Source of the DNA: Theobroma cacao
Taxonomy: Eukaryota; Streptophyta; Magnoliopsida; Malvales; Malvaceae
NCBI RefSeq assembly: GCF_000208745.1
Contig: NC_030851.1
Span: forward strand, 38,296,642-38,360,641
Length of the DNA stretch: 64,000 bases
Direction: 5' to 3'
Below, one piece after another: positions 11,401 through 22,854 of this stretch (position 1 is its first letter; each line of letters begins with the position of its first letter). The position numbers were made by a program, and so were the translations under genes. Under the pieces are notes generated by a model. That model searched no databases. It saw nothing but the letters and a program-made list of their open reading frames with translations, and was not told the origin of the DNA.

Positions 11401-13808
11401 TAATTATTAAAGGAAAAAGGGGGGAAAAGCAGGGTGAGGGAGTTTTTCAACTTTTATATAAGCCACATATGAGAGAGAGAGAGAGAGAGAGAACATACAT
11501 ATTACAAAGAGCATAAACATGAAGAGAGTACAAACAAAGCACCGATCACGCAAGCGTCTCCACCGAAGACATTTGGTTTCAGGTTTATTTACATTTTGAT
11601 TTGTTATGGCTCCACACCAACCACACTTGAAAACAGGTGCGTAAGTTGGAAGAAGGAGGCGCAATCCACAACCCCAGCATGTAGTCTGATGATCCTCAAT
11701 GACTGGTGTTACAAAATGTTCCTACATTTGAAATAGTCCAGATGAAAAGAGTGTTTACTTTTCTTCAGTCAGCCGTTAAGGGAATTCACTTTTTCATTGT
11801 ACTGGAATATAAAGAAGCAAATATCAACTGAACAATGATTATACCATCTCAACCTCCATATTTGGAAGTGAGATGCAATGTACTCCCTTCAGCTACACTT
11901 TCTGTCTAAATAGATTACTGATTTCTTCTCCATTTTATTTCCATAGGATATCATCAGATGCTTTTTCTTAAATGCTAGCAATCAAGTACACAACTGCTTA
12001 TCCTCTTAGAAGACAAGCTCATACATTTAAAAATTCCCAGTCGTTTCTACATTTCATATTATGACAGAATTATTCACCTAGCGTTTTTTTTTTTTGCCAA
12101 AACCTCACACTATCTTTCTTAAACAAAACCTGACTTTTATTGTCATTAATCTTTTCCTGATTTCGTTGCAATCTTTCTCAGCAAAATTCCAGATAAAGAA
12201 AGGTCAAGGAAGAACTTCAAATGTTTTGTTTTCTTTGACATTAGTATTATTTAAATTTAAGAACAAAATCTGAAAGCGCCGTCAACAAAAGGGGATCAAT
12301 TGATGTTTCATAAATAAATGCAAAGTATCAACAGAGTATTCCTTTTAGCGCACAAGTTGCAACAGACAAAAATAGTTTTTGATTCTTAATCTCGAATTCC
12401 AAATTCCAGAAATTATATTAATATGTGCATTTTCTATTTTATTGAATCCCAAATTTAGTGAATTGCATTGACATTATGTACAAGTGAAGGCATACTAAGA
12501 CAACAGCCAAAAAGGAGGTGCAGCCTAGTTGTTCCTATTTAAATAATTATTCATATGCTTAATTTCCATAAAGGCACATGCATTTTAATGGAGGTTCCTT
12601 AACAGCATTTGACCAGCAGGTAGTCTTTCTTCAATATTCTTAATAATTTCAAACCAACCTTGGAAGGAAGAAAATAGATTAGGATTTTATTGCCCAAGTA
12701 ATCGCAATTGAAGGAGGAAGCCAAACTGTAAACAGTGTATCATTATGAGCACTAACAGATGTAGCAAGTGTTTGACTCTTTCATCCATATAAATCAAGAT
12801 TCATTACCATAAACATGAAGGTAAGAGTATTATGTCATCAATGTCATAACTGTCTTAAACTAACTAATATTTATTGACAGAAGACTCTTCTTATTCACTT
12901 CATGCTTTTAACCAGAACTAAATCCTACCAAAAACAAGTTGAAAACATTTGATCAGAAACTTGATTTGGGAATGCCAGACAAAATCTTATAAATATCTTT
13001 ACCTAACTTACCTAGAACACAGGATGATTTGAACCAGAGTGTGAAAGCCATAGACACAGATAGGTGGTATGCTGGGAATAGTTTAATTTTCCTTTATCTT
13101 AAGTGGACTCATATAGCATGATTAAATTTCCTTTATACAAAATTTGTAATAGTTTTATATCATATTGCTAAGGTAGTTGGCTCTCTTATACCATGAGAAA
13201 GTGAGAATTGTATTTCTCTGCACCATAACTTCTTTTTCTTACATCAAGCCTCATTCTTTCTTTCTATTTTGATCAGATTCGATCACTTTTCCATTCAGAT
13301 TGCAAGTGACACACAATTCGAATTGTGTAATCGAATACAAAATCTGCAGTGGTCAAACTGAATTCTAGTAACAAAGGGTTTATTGACCAAATTAATTAGT
13401 TCTTAAACAAACTTTTATGGAACTCACTAATATTTGAATTAAAGGCTACAGCCTACAAATGAAACTAACAGATGAACATACAACACATTAAAACATAACT
13501 AAATTAAATGCATCATAGAATCCAGAAATCCTTATGCTTCCAAACATAAATTAATAAGAAACCAAAAATAAGGAAAATCCTATTTATCCCACTTGCTTAC
13601 ATATATACAAACAGAAACAAATGGAGATATAAATATATCTATGATTTGAGCAGGCTTGTTTTCCAAAATCGTAAAAACAGAATAGAAAAATTAGATAAAG
13701 AGGAATGAAAAGCGATATGCAATAACAGGAAAAAAATCGAAGGAAATAAAATTACGTAAGAAAAGAAAAGGAAAGAAGAATCGAACCGACCTCGCCCGAG
13801 TCAGCCAT
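8462..13808 (-). CDS. DHHC-type protein S-acyltransferase with N-terminal zinc ribbon
   Basis: Four exons in consistent phase (13791-13808, 11499-11721, 10204-10502, 8462-8944) give 340 aa. DHHC enzymes transfer palmitate to protein cysteines at Golgi, plasma or vacuolar membranes. The cysteine-rich domain is complete: [30 protein letters not shown], then [13 protein letters not shown] across the exon 3/4 boundary; DHHC is the catalytic motif. Two hydrophobic segments precede it and two follow. Near the N terminus, CWGCG and KCGWCGA about 20 residues apart with an LLLP core form a paired CxxC resembling an LSD1-type zinc finger. The tail is basic (RKRHKK). The six-residue first exon (MADSGE) precedes a 2,069-base intron. 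I do not assign an Arabidopsis PAT number. Confidence 0.93.
11470..11492. repeat. (GA)n microsatellite next to a splice donor
   Basis: About eleven GA units lie at the start of the intron after exon 2 of the acyltransferase gene, a few bases downstream of its GTATGT donor (CT-rich on the gene strand). Confidence 0.9.
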
Positions 13809-16064
13809 GTTCTTCGGGCTTCTTTCTTTAGGGAAGGGGAGGTTGAATGAATTTTTTTTTTCTTTTAATTTTCTGTTGTAATTATAGTATTCTACTCAAT
13901 TTCACAGGGTCTTCTTCATTCTTCACTTGTAAGAGAGAGAAACATTTGAATATTGTTTGGTGTTGGAATTCGTAGATTAAGGTTCAGCTTCAGGATCCGG
14001 TTTCTTGGCCTTGGCCCAACCAAACTTTGTATTATGAGAAATATTTTAAGTATAATATTTAAAAAATTATTGAATTATTTAAAAATTTTAAATAAATTAT
14101 TATTTTTATTATGTTCAATTAAGTTTTGTTTTGAAAAAAAAAATTTAAGTCGGTATTTTCATATGAGATCAAATAGAATCTTATAATTAAAGTTGATTAA
14201 TTTTTATTAATTAAAATAATATAATTTATTATTTTATATTTACATGACATTAATATAAAAAATAAAATATCATATAATTATATTAATATATTATGTTATC
14301 ATTCACTATGATATATTTATCATGTTATATTAACATCACATCATCAAATGATAAAAAGATAAGCAACATTTTCAATAATAACAATTAATCAATTATTAAT
14401 TANAATAATTAATTATAAAAAATTATTTTATTTAAAATAAAATATAAAAATTTAATGTAAATATAAAAAAAATAAAAAAAATAAAAAAAATAAATTTTTT
14501 ATACAATTTTTAAAAAATTAGATAAAATTTAAAATTTCCCTTTTAAAAAAGATAAAATAAATATTTTTTTAGATATCGATGAAGTATGTAATCTTGACCT
14601 AAATAACATAAAGTAACCCATTCTTTTCTTAAAATTCACATGATGTTTCTAAAACTAAAAACTCTTCTCGAAATTTCAAATTTTAATCAATTGAATATCT
14701 TATTTTGAGTATTAAAATTAGAATTTATATCTCTTCTCAAAATTTAAAATTTTAAATGTTTGAATATCTTATTTCGAGTATTAAAATTTAAATTTCTCTC
14801 TTTTAAAAATTTAAAATTTTAAACGTTTGAATATTTTACTTCGAGTATCTTATTCGATAACTAAATCAGTCTAAAATCTATTAGTTCTATTCTAATTATC
14901 AAAAAAAGCTTTTAATAAAAATCCAATTTATTTACTATAAAAGTTAAAAGAATTCTTCTGATTTCAATTAAGAAGAATAACAAGAATTTATCCTGCACAT
15001 CATGATAGATTAGCAAAATTCTAGAGATTTTGTCAAATTAGGATACACAGGAAAAATAACCAAAAAAAAATTAAATAAATAAAATAAAGAAAAACAGTTA
15101 TAGGGTGAAAAGTATAGTACAACTTAATGATAAACCACACACTGTTGTCAATTTCTGCTTTGTGCATAGCAACTGCACCCTGTAGAACAAGTCTACAATC
15201 CTAGATGATATATTCATTTTCAAAGGCCACAGGGACTAACATGAGCTCTGGCATTCATGAGGAAAGCAATTTATACCGGACCCTAGTCCTGTGAAATCAA
15301 GCAGGCATTACACCACCAATCGACCTGCATTTTTCCAGAAAAAATATAAAATGAAATGCTACAGCAAGGAAGCAGTTAGAAATAAAGGGCCTTGAGAGAG
15401 GGAGAGAATGACGAGGAAGTAAAGACAAACCCACATTGCATGAATGGCGGTTGCTGCATCTCCGGAAAAACAATGATAAGGTCATTGGCTCCTGCAAGAG
15501 TGCCTCAATTTATTGCTGCTTCGGTACAACAGTTGAAAGAAAATAAGAGGTAAGAAATACAGTTTAAGAGTTCGAACGGATAAAATGGGAAAATGAAACT
15601 TCAACAATCATTCAATTCCCGTATGCTGGGTAAAGGATTACACAGCAAATAGATGTAACAACTTAATGTACTTGTCGAGCTAATTAGGAACAGAAATAAC
15701 AATGATTACAATACAAGTCAACTCATAGACATACATTTGCTAAAGAGAAAATTAATGTACTACTTATTTTCAGAGTGAAGTACAAAACTAATAGAAAAAC
15801 AGACATCAAGATCATATACACTCATGAAGTCAACGTGAAAAGAAAAGCATCATACTTGTTTCAATATAATTCAAGACCCAATCCACTGTACTCCAGTTAC
15901 ACTCCGGTTGCTAAGAACCACTTGAGAGAGAACAAAGGAACCAGTTGCTGAAGATTATAAGTTATAACCCAGTAACACATTCAAGAAAGAATGAACACAC
16001 CAGTCTGCAGGTAGAAAAAAACTGATGTCAGATATAACTTTGGGAAAATGCTGATATTTAGTTT
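13809..16064. other. Intergenic: acyltransferase upstream region, MITE-like DNA, XRCC2 3' flank
   Basis: 13809-14000 is the acyltransferase leader/promoter. 14030-14540 is listed separately as a MITE. 14640-14860 holds three or four loose tandem copies of a ~70-base AT-rich motif (TTTGAATATCTTATTTCGAG with TTTCTC.AAATTT). 15100-16064 is less AT-rich and may include the XRCC2 3' UTR. Small frames here are unsupported. Confidence 0.5.
14030..14540. mobile_element. AT-rich palindromic MITE-like element, copy 1
   Basis: A core with TTTATATTTACATGACATTA, then ATATCATATAATTATA and ACTATGATATATTT, flanked by complementary AATTATTAATTA-rich arms. The same core order recurs at 26340-26520, 32960-33180 and 47110-47270. 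There is no coding capacity. One N lies at 14403. Borders are approximate. Confidence 0.55.
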
Positions 16065-19000
16065 TTATTCTAAAAAATAAAAAGAATGAGCATTTCCTAC
16101 ATCTCCCACTACAAATTTGTCCAAGGAATTCAGTGGTGGCAGCAGCCATTCTGATAGATATATGGAGACATTTCGATGCTCACCGTTAACAAAATCATTA
16201 TCTGTAACATGGCAAGGACAACTTAGATGCATATTAAAGCAACTGCAAGCATAAAGAGGCCAAACAAATTTAGTGACTTCTGCTATTTTATAGAAAAATC
16301 TGAACCTGTGGCTTGTACAAGAATCCTGTGTGTAACAAAGGACTGCAATAGCCAGAAAGAATTGTTAATTAACATAATATAAAGTTTAATAACCAACATT
16401 TTTAGAATAACAAGGACAAATTCTACTGCTAGTCATATTTAAATAACAAGAAGTACTTTTGTAACATGAATCCCTCCTATCCCTACACTGAATTTGATTT
16501 AACAAACAAAAGATCTATAATTTTCACTGCATGTCTTACCTCAGAATGATTCTATCAAAGACAATCAACTAAGGAATGTTGTTTCTCAGTTTGTAAAGCA
16601 CAAGTTTGAACTATAGAACATTATCCTGATTTTGACTATAATTTCTACAAACAAAATTGGAGGAGTATGCAACTTTTAGTACATGCAAGCTTAAGATCCT
16701 GTAGTAATCCTTATACATATGGCAAATATTTTGATAACCCATCTACTTTTACTTGTGAAAATTTCATTCTACATTCAAAGTTTGAGCACAGGGACCAATC
16801 TAAAACTATATACTTACAAAATATTTAGGAAATCCAGATCGCATGAAATTTTTGAAATTACATAAATGAAAGTAGAGGGACTGATCTGAATACTTGACTA
16901 AGCACAGGGACTACTAGCAAACTTTAGCTGCTAAGCAACAGTCAGCATATAACAGGCTTCAGTGTGTGTCTTCAAAAATAACCTCAAGAAACATGAGCAA
17001 CAACCTAATCATAGGGCATTACCTGCCAAACAGCAGGCATATACTCGCGATATGGAACTTGCTGATCACTACTTGTTACACTTCTTGAATGTGGGTTATC
17101 TGTTGAAGGCCATTTTCTATTATTCCTGTCAAAAACATTAATCATTAAACTCTACTAGGACAAAGGTTTCCATCAGAGAATAGAAGTATATCTCTGATAA
17201 CATTATAGTTTCTGGAAAGCACCTTTCTAATCACAGGAGCGAATTACATATTTAAAAAAAAGATACAAACTCTTGATAAAAAAGACATGAAAAAAAGGGC
17301 ATCGGGATCCATAAAAGGTAATGGAACTGAGGTAGAAACTACAATCCAACTAGCCATCACTAATACCAGGAACTTACAAGCATCCCATTCTTTTAACTCC
17401 AACCTAAGAAGCAATTCAAACTTATTACGTTACTAGGAACACTAGTATCTGAGGAAACATGGCAAAAAGCCCAGGTTATTTGTCTGTCTCATTTTCATAA
17501 TCCGCATGATTAACCCATTCTTATCCACAGTTCCATTAGGTTACCCATGAAGGGGATTGTTAAATGGTGTTGCATCCACATTACTCAAGAAAACCATGAA
17601 CTACAAACTGAATCAGCTAACCTTCTCCATTCATAATCAATCAAGATGACAAATATGGCATCTTAAACACCACATCATGAGTTTATTGAAAATAATTTCC
17701 AGTAACAGATGCTTCTAAAGTATAACATTATAGCATGAAATTCTGCCAGCTGCTAGACAGTAGACATATGAAGTTGCCAACTGCAAAAACACCCTTGCAC
17801 AAGTTTAGAGGGAACATACCATCTTGACTCATTCATTGAATATCGGTTGCCTAGGATGGCTGCTTTTGTAGCCATCACAAGCATGGGATGCACCAACAGG
17901 AGCTTTCTAATCTCCCGAACTACAGTTTCTGACACACTTTGGAGATGCAAGCTTTTCCTACACATCAATCAAGAATGCAATTAGCAACCAAAATTTTCTT
18001 TATTACATTTGTACATTTGTATACATATGAGTGTGCAAGTTTTTGTTGTGTAGCTATTATACGAAAAGAAACATTTAGCTAAAACAGTGAGAAATAATGA
18101 CTGGATCTGATCCTGGGGGAAAAACTAAATAAATAAATAAAGAATAAACTACAAACATATACCACAAACACACAGAAGACTGGGACATCCAAAACCCTAT
18201 ACACGATTGGCAAACTAAAAAATAAATCTAGAAAACACAAAAATAACAATTAGACAGTTTCTCATACAACATATGAGAGGAAATGATGAAAAAAGAACAA
18301 GTGAGAGACATTTCCAAAAGATTGCCAGAAAATTGTAGAAACAGATATCAAAATATAGTTACCTATTATTACCATCCAGCGAAAAAGATGACGAACCGCG
18401 ATCTACCCAGTGAAATGCTCCAATGCTGGTGACAAGTTATGCACATCAGAGACTAATTTGAATTAGGTTGTCCTATCTGTTATTTTAATTTCAAAGCTAA
18501 CTTAGACTTCCATTCATTAACCCAATAGATCTCCTTTGTTAAATTTTGTTATTTACTCCCACTTCAATGAATTTTTTTTTTTTTTTTTAAAAGGCACTTC
18601 AATGAATTTCAGGCACCCCCAATCACATCTGTTGGGATATTCTGCTCAGGAAACACTTTTAGTAAAATTCTTGAACTACCTGCTGACAGTATCAAAATCT
18701 GGATATGTTTGAGCTTTTATAAGCAGGTTCTTTTTTTTTTTCTTGAAAACGTAAAGCCAAAAAACTAATTTGGCCATTCAGTTGCTCGTAGTATTTCAGT
18801 CATTATTGGAAGGAGATCAAAGTGTGTAATTAATTTGGTTTTTGTTATTCAATTATTGGAATTACTTCCATCACAAATATTATATTCCTTGAAAAGATAT
18901 ATTCATGAGAGAGATGACTTCAAGTGTTCAACAGAGCTGCAATACTTGGTTTTCCAGAACTGTTACACCAACAATATACAGCCACAATTGAAAGAAAATA

Positions 19001-19987
19001 AAAGGTAACCAATATAAGGGTTTGAATTAGAGGGATCAATGCCAAACCTGTCAATCAACAGGAAATGAACGTTAATACCGTGTGCTTCCTTTTCCTTTTG
19101 AAGCCGATAATGTAATGTCTGTCATCCAGCAAAAATACACTAATGAAAAAGAAAATTAAAAACCACCAAATAAGCCAAGGCAAAAATCTACACTTAGTAT
19201 GAAGAGAAGTCTGACTAGATCCTTGTACCAATTCAGTCTCTTTCAAAATTTTAAGTGTTGGTTTCACACTTGGAAATGGCTTTCAAGTTAAAGGCAGAAC
19301 TGTTCCTATAAGTACCCTTGTTTCTCTCCTTATGAAAAGAAACAGTGCATTATTTCACTCCTACAAGCACAGTTTGCACCTTGTGCCTTAAGCAATTAGG
19401 AAGAAGACTTTTCCCCTCACCTTGAGAGTGGCAAGAAATTCTGAACTATCGTAACAACGGATGTATAAAAACCGTCTCATGCATAACGCAAACAATTCCT
19501 CATTGTAAGGTTTCGTTGTTGCATTTTGAGCTTCAGACTCCCTTTTCTGGCAACCTACTTTACTGCTTGATCCTAGACATACATGAACCGAACATTAGTC
19601 AAAGAAAGTTGCGACGTGAAACTGCTAATTTTTCCATCAAGAATTAGTCTTACCATTGGCTGCTTCCATGATTCTATGGTCTAACAATTCCGAAAAGCGT
19701 AAAATGTCAAAACGACAATCCAAGTCAATGAACATTGCCAAATGCCCCAATCCTCCGTAATCGACCCCTTTCCACTGTTTGGGAAGTACACAAGTGATGG
19801 CAGCCTGGATTAGGATGTGGGTTTTGGCAGAAGAAGAAGGGCCTACGAGCTCAACGATGTTGCCGACGCGTAGAGGAACCCTGTGAAGAGGGGGAAGAAG
19901 CAAGAAAGGGCGCTCCGTCAGAACCCTGTCTAACATTTCTCTCGCACTCTCGTCTTCAACAAGCCAAGCTTCGGCACGGGAATCCAT
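16065..19987 (-). CDS. XRCC2: DNA repair protein XRCC2 homologue (RAD51 paralogue)
   Basis: Eight exons in unbroken phase (19654-19987, 19421-19572, 19048-19118, 18363-18425, 17820-17957, 17023-17125, 16306-16342, 16065-16201) give 344 aa. XRCC2 is a RAD51 paralogue acting in homologous recombination as part of the BCDX2-type complex. Visible features: MDSRAEAWLVEDESAREMLD start, Walker A-like GPSSSAKTH (canonical G before K replaced by A, as I recall for plant XRCC2), Walker B-like AMFIDLDCRFD, IGAFHWVDR, and VHPMLVMATKAAI. Exon 6 uses ACAG|GAATAAT; the AG eight bases further (AATAG) would create a stop. Only the N-terminal exon is a long ORF, so the gene is easy to under-call. Confidence 0.92.
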
Positions 19988-21256
19988 AATGCTTGACAGT
20001 TTAAAACTGCCACTATCTTCAGGATTGCATAAGGTTGCCGTTCAATGTTCACCCATAACCCAACATGGAGAAGGTAACTAGCTACTCGCCTTCTACACTT
20101 CTGAAGCAGAAGGGTGGAAAAAAGCACTCCCCCCCGACCCCTCTACCCTTTGAAAAGACGAGTCAGTATTTGCACCTGGAGCTCCATATCCATTTGGAAT
20201 TCTATTTATCCCCAGCCCAAAGTTCATCTTGATTCCATAACGTTGCGGGTTGGGTTGAGTTAGACGGCTACTCTAATATAACCCGCTTTATTTTCCATTT
20301 TATATTGATAAAGAAAAATGCCTTTTCCATCCGAGTTGCACTTGCCCTTCCATTATGAACCAATAACAAATCAAAGAATATCCTTAGTTTGATTTGATTG
20401 AACCAAATGTTATTCATCATTTTTTAACAAAGAATAATGCCAAATGTTTTAATCTCAATCCATCAAAATGCCAGATTGGTTCTTGTTAAGAACACAAACT
20501 TTTGGTTCTTGTTTTAGCCATCAATTCAGCTTACTTTACCAGTTACAACCATAGCTCACAACTCAAAACTGGTTCAACCCATCCTTTCGTCATAAGATGT
20601 AACTATCTATCACCATACAGAATCTGTTGTTCATGCTCCAGACTCACCTCATCATCAGTCAGCAATTAAAAACTCATCCATTCTCCACATTCTTCATTTC
20701 AATCTACAAACTTTGGTTTCTTAATCAACTCCAATTTCGATCCATACATCCAAACTCCATGAGTTTAATCAGACAAAGTTATGATTCTTTGTCCTTTAAA
20801 TTTACATTTATGATTAAAGAAAGATTAAAGAGGGTTGAAGGAAGAAAAGTGTTAGTGGCGTTTCCAGGATCAAATGACATTAAAGAAAAAGCCAACAATC
20901 AGGATAACCACATATTTCAATATTGCGTCTGAGCCATTATGCCAAGAGGAACCAATTATCCCCCAGAATTGGTAATAGACGCTGTTTTTCCCTCTTACTT
21001 TAACAAAAAACTAATACTAATATTCACAAAAAAAAATTAAGAAATTTTTTGGGTAAATGAAAGGGATTTACAGATTTAGAGCTCAGTGGAAGGAGAAGTC
21101 GTTAAAAAAAGAGGGCTCACGGCAGACCTTCCAATAAGAAGATCCAACTCCACTGCCCATCAACACTTTACGTGTTTTCATCTCATCATAGCATAAATTA
21201 AATCCCTTCTGTGAATTTTTTGTAAATTTCAAAAATAAAATTGCGAAACACTATAA
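19988..21256. other. XRCC2 upstream region and intergenic DNA
   Basis: 20100-20280 is a pyrimidine/GC-richer stretch likely to be the XRCC2 promoter/leader. A 101-codon plus-strand frame (20627-20932) matches nothing I know. 21130-21250 lies downstream of the snoRNA cluster and has one box C-like ATGATGA (minus strand) without a convincing box D. Confidence 0.45.
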
Positions 21257-21350
21257 GAAAAGGCCTCAGTGTGTGTAACAATCAGATCATTGACAATAAA
21301 ATCTCACTGAAATCCGCTAAGATTATTTAATTATCATCATTAGCCTCATC
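21257..21350 (-). ncRNA. C/D-box snoRNA candidate (second of two), 25S rRNA guide
   Basis: On the minus strand: box C ATGATGA (21334-21340), box D CTGA (21266-21269), internal C'-like CAATGATC, and a closing stem AGGC/GCCT beside the boxes. Two stretches would pair with 25S rRNA as I recall it: CTTAGCGGATT (21311-21321) and TTGTTACACAC (21271-21281, directly before box D). They are complementary to neighbouring segments AATCCGCTAAG and GTGTGTAACAA, which in 25S rRNA are separated by two bases. By the box D+5 rule the second guide would direct 2'-O-methylation of a U. Box D' is degenerate. The RNA shares one promoter with the next snoRNA upstream, as in plant polycistronic snoRNA genes. Confidence 0.72.
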
Positions 21351-21411
21351 CTATAACCAAAAAAAGACATGATTCATTAAAAAATTATGAAAACAAAAGG
21401 AGAAGAAGAAT

Positions 21412-21517
21412 AAAGAAGGGTACTCAGACAGCCAAGGGTTAGTCTTCAACTTCTGGGAAAAACCCAGATCAGAAACTCTAGTCCACAAAAAATTGCTTCA
21501 TCACCGCACTCTTCTTT
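21412..21517 (-). ncRNA. C/D-box snoRNA candidate (first of two), 25S rRNA guide
   Basis: On the minus strand: box C GTGATGA (21498-21504), box D' CTGA (21469-21472), C'-like TTGAAGA (~21444-21450), box D CTGA (21424-21427). The sequence outside boxes C and D forms an 11-of-12 base-pair terminal stem, AAAGAAGAGTGC with GTACCCTTCTTT (one A/C mismatch). The guide before D', GGACTAGAGT (21475-21484), is complementary to ACTCTAGTCC, a 25S segment I recall near the peptidyl-transferase side; box D'+5 places methylation on a U. The guide before D contains CCCTTGG, complementary to CCAAGGG upstream in the same 25S region. Box and stem evidence is strong; rRNA matches are from memory. Confidence 0.78.
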
Positions 21518-21652
21518 CTTTTTCTTCGAAAAATTAAAAGAGGAAAAACAAATAAAACAATAAATAAAACCCTTAGAAATAAAAAAAAAAATCCTTGATA
21601 CCATTCACAGCGCCTAAGAGAAGCATATTGAAAAACCAACAGGTTCAACCCA

Positions 21653-21717
21653 AATATATAGTGAATGACAGAGCTGAAATTAGGGTTTTTCAAAGAGTTT
21701 ATGTTTGGGCTAGGGTT
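21653..21717 (-). promoter_or_regulatory. snoRNA promoter: telo-boxes, site II element and TATA box
   Basis: Minus strand: a telo-box AAACCCTAA (21680-21688), a second AACCCTA (21711-21717), a site II-like TGGGCT (21706-21711, plus-strand sense) and TATATATT (~21653-21661). Transcription would start near 21625, ahead of both snoRNAs. This combination is typical of plant snoRNA and translation-apparatus promoters. Confidence 0.65.
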
Positions 21718-21817
21718 AAGGTTTGACTTTGACTGACGTATTGGTTGGCGGCTGAGACCTGGAGCTGGACCCTGAAGCCCGTTTAAAGTTTTTGGATCAT
21801 TACCATAAAGGCTCAAT

Positions 21818-21932
21818 TGGGCTGGATTGAAGGTATTGAACTAGTTGTCGACATCCAATGTTCAACTTGTAAAAATTTTTATGTTTTTAATTTATGGTTT
21901 TTCATATAAGTTTTATCAAATTTTTAAAAATA
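21818..21932 (+). repeat. Dispersed direct repeat, copy A (partner at 24826-24925)
   Basis: Shares TGGGCTGGATTGAAGGTA, then AACTAG, then ATTTATGGTTTTTCATATAA and TTTATCAAATTTTT with 24826-24925 in the same order. The TIR element at 21934 begins exactly where this copy ends. Confidence 0.75.
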
Positions 21933-22448
21933 TTAGATTAAATTATGCAATTAGTACCTGCATTATATAAAAAGTATGGATTTAGTCCCTGCATAATAAT
22001 TTGTGTGAATTGCATCCTTCTACTTTGTTAATTTGTTAATTTCAATCTTTAACTTTAACACCATTAAATTTGACCGTTAAGTATGTTAATGTGACATTTT
22101 TTATTAAGCTGACATTGCATTAATAGGGATGACGTGGTATAATGCTGATATGGCAAAATGTTTATCTGGTAAAAAATTGCTAACTCTCCATGTGAGGCAA
22201 ACAAAGAAATTAAAAAATTCACCCTAACTCTAAATTAAAAATTAAATGAGATTAACAAAAAAAATTAAGAACTTAAAAAAACGATTAAGAGAGGAAAAAA
22301 AATCTACATCCAAAGAGGGAAGAGAGGAGAATCAAGTGGTTTAAAATCTGGAATTGAAGATAGGGAAAATAATGAATTTTCTTTTTTAAAATTCAACTGA
22401 TATTGAATTAGTAATTTTTCATTGAAATTTCAATCGATTAATACAAAG

Positions 22449-22658
22449 ACCTTTGATGAAAAGTATCAGTTCACATCGATTGCCACTGCCAAAGTTGCTT
22501 CTTTGGATTAGAATATTGGTTTAACTGAGAAAATAAGTGCAGGCAAAACCATGGTGAACAACAAAGTGAGGGAAATGGATCAGAAGTCTCAGGTTTCCAA
22601 AAAGATGAAGTTTGCATTTGCAGCTGCTGAGTAGACAGTTAGCATCTGCTATTTTGCC
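22449..22658 (+). pseudogene. Captured fragment of a BPA1-like (binding partner of ACD11) gene
   Basis: One frame reads TFDEKYQFTSIATAKVASLD-stop-NIGLTEKISAG, then VNNKVREMDQKSQVSKKMKF and AFAAAE-stop. It strongly resembles the region downstream of the RRM in plant BPA1-family proteins (motifs like SFDEKHQ, ASLDRKIGLTEK, VNEKVREMDERFQVSE, AFAAAEQ). Two in-frame TAGs (22509-22511 and 22632-22634) and the lack of the RRM show it is a dead fragment. It lies between the transposon TIRs, so gene capture is the simplest explanation. Assignment is from motif memory. Confidence 0.72.
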
Positions 22659-22854
22659 AAACGAAACGAATCTAGACGAGATTGCAACAAAGTATTTGTA
22701 TTAACTAGTTGAATTTTCAACCAAAAATTGTTGATTCAAAACTAGTTAAATCTTCAAAAAGAAACTTCATTATTTTCTCCACGTTTGATTTCAGATTCAA
22801 GATAAATTGATTCTCCTTATTTGGCGGTAGATTTTTTTTTCCTTTTTCTCTTAA

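Noticed and set aside
20627..20932. 101-codon plus-strand ORF
   Set aside because: No recognisable motif, AT-rich codon use, no splice or promoter context.
21120..21215. A third C/D snoRNA (box C-like ATGATGA on the minus strand)
   Set aside because: No CTGA at a suitable distance and no closing stem; the nearest candidates are CTGC and GTGA.
21478..21816. 112-codon minus-strand ORF as a protein gene
   Set aside because: It spans the telo-boxes, TATA and the first snoRNA; its sequence has low-complexity runs and no family resemblance.
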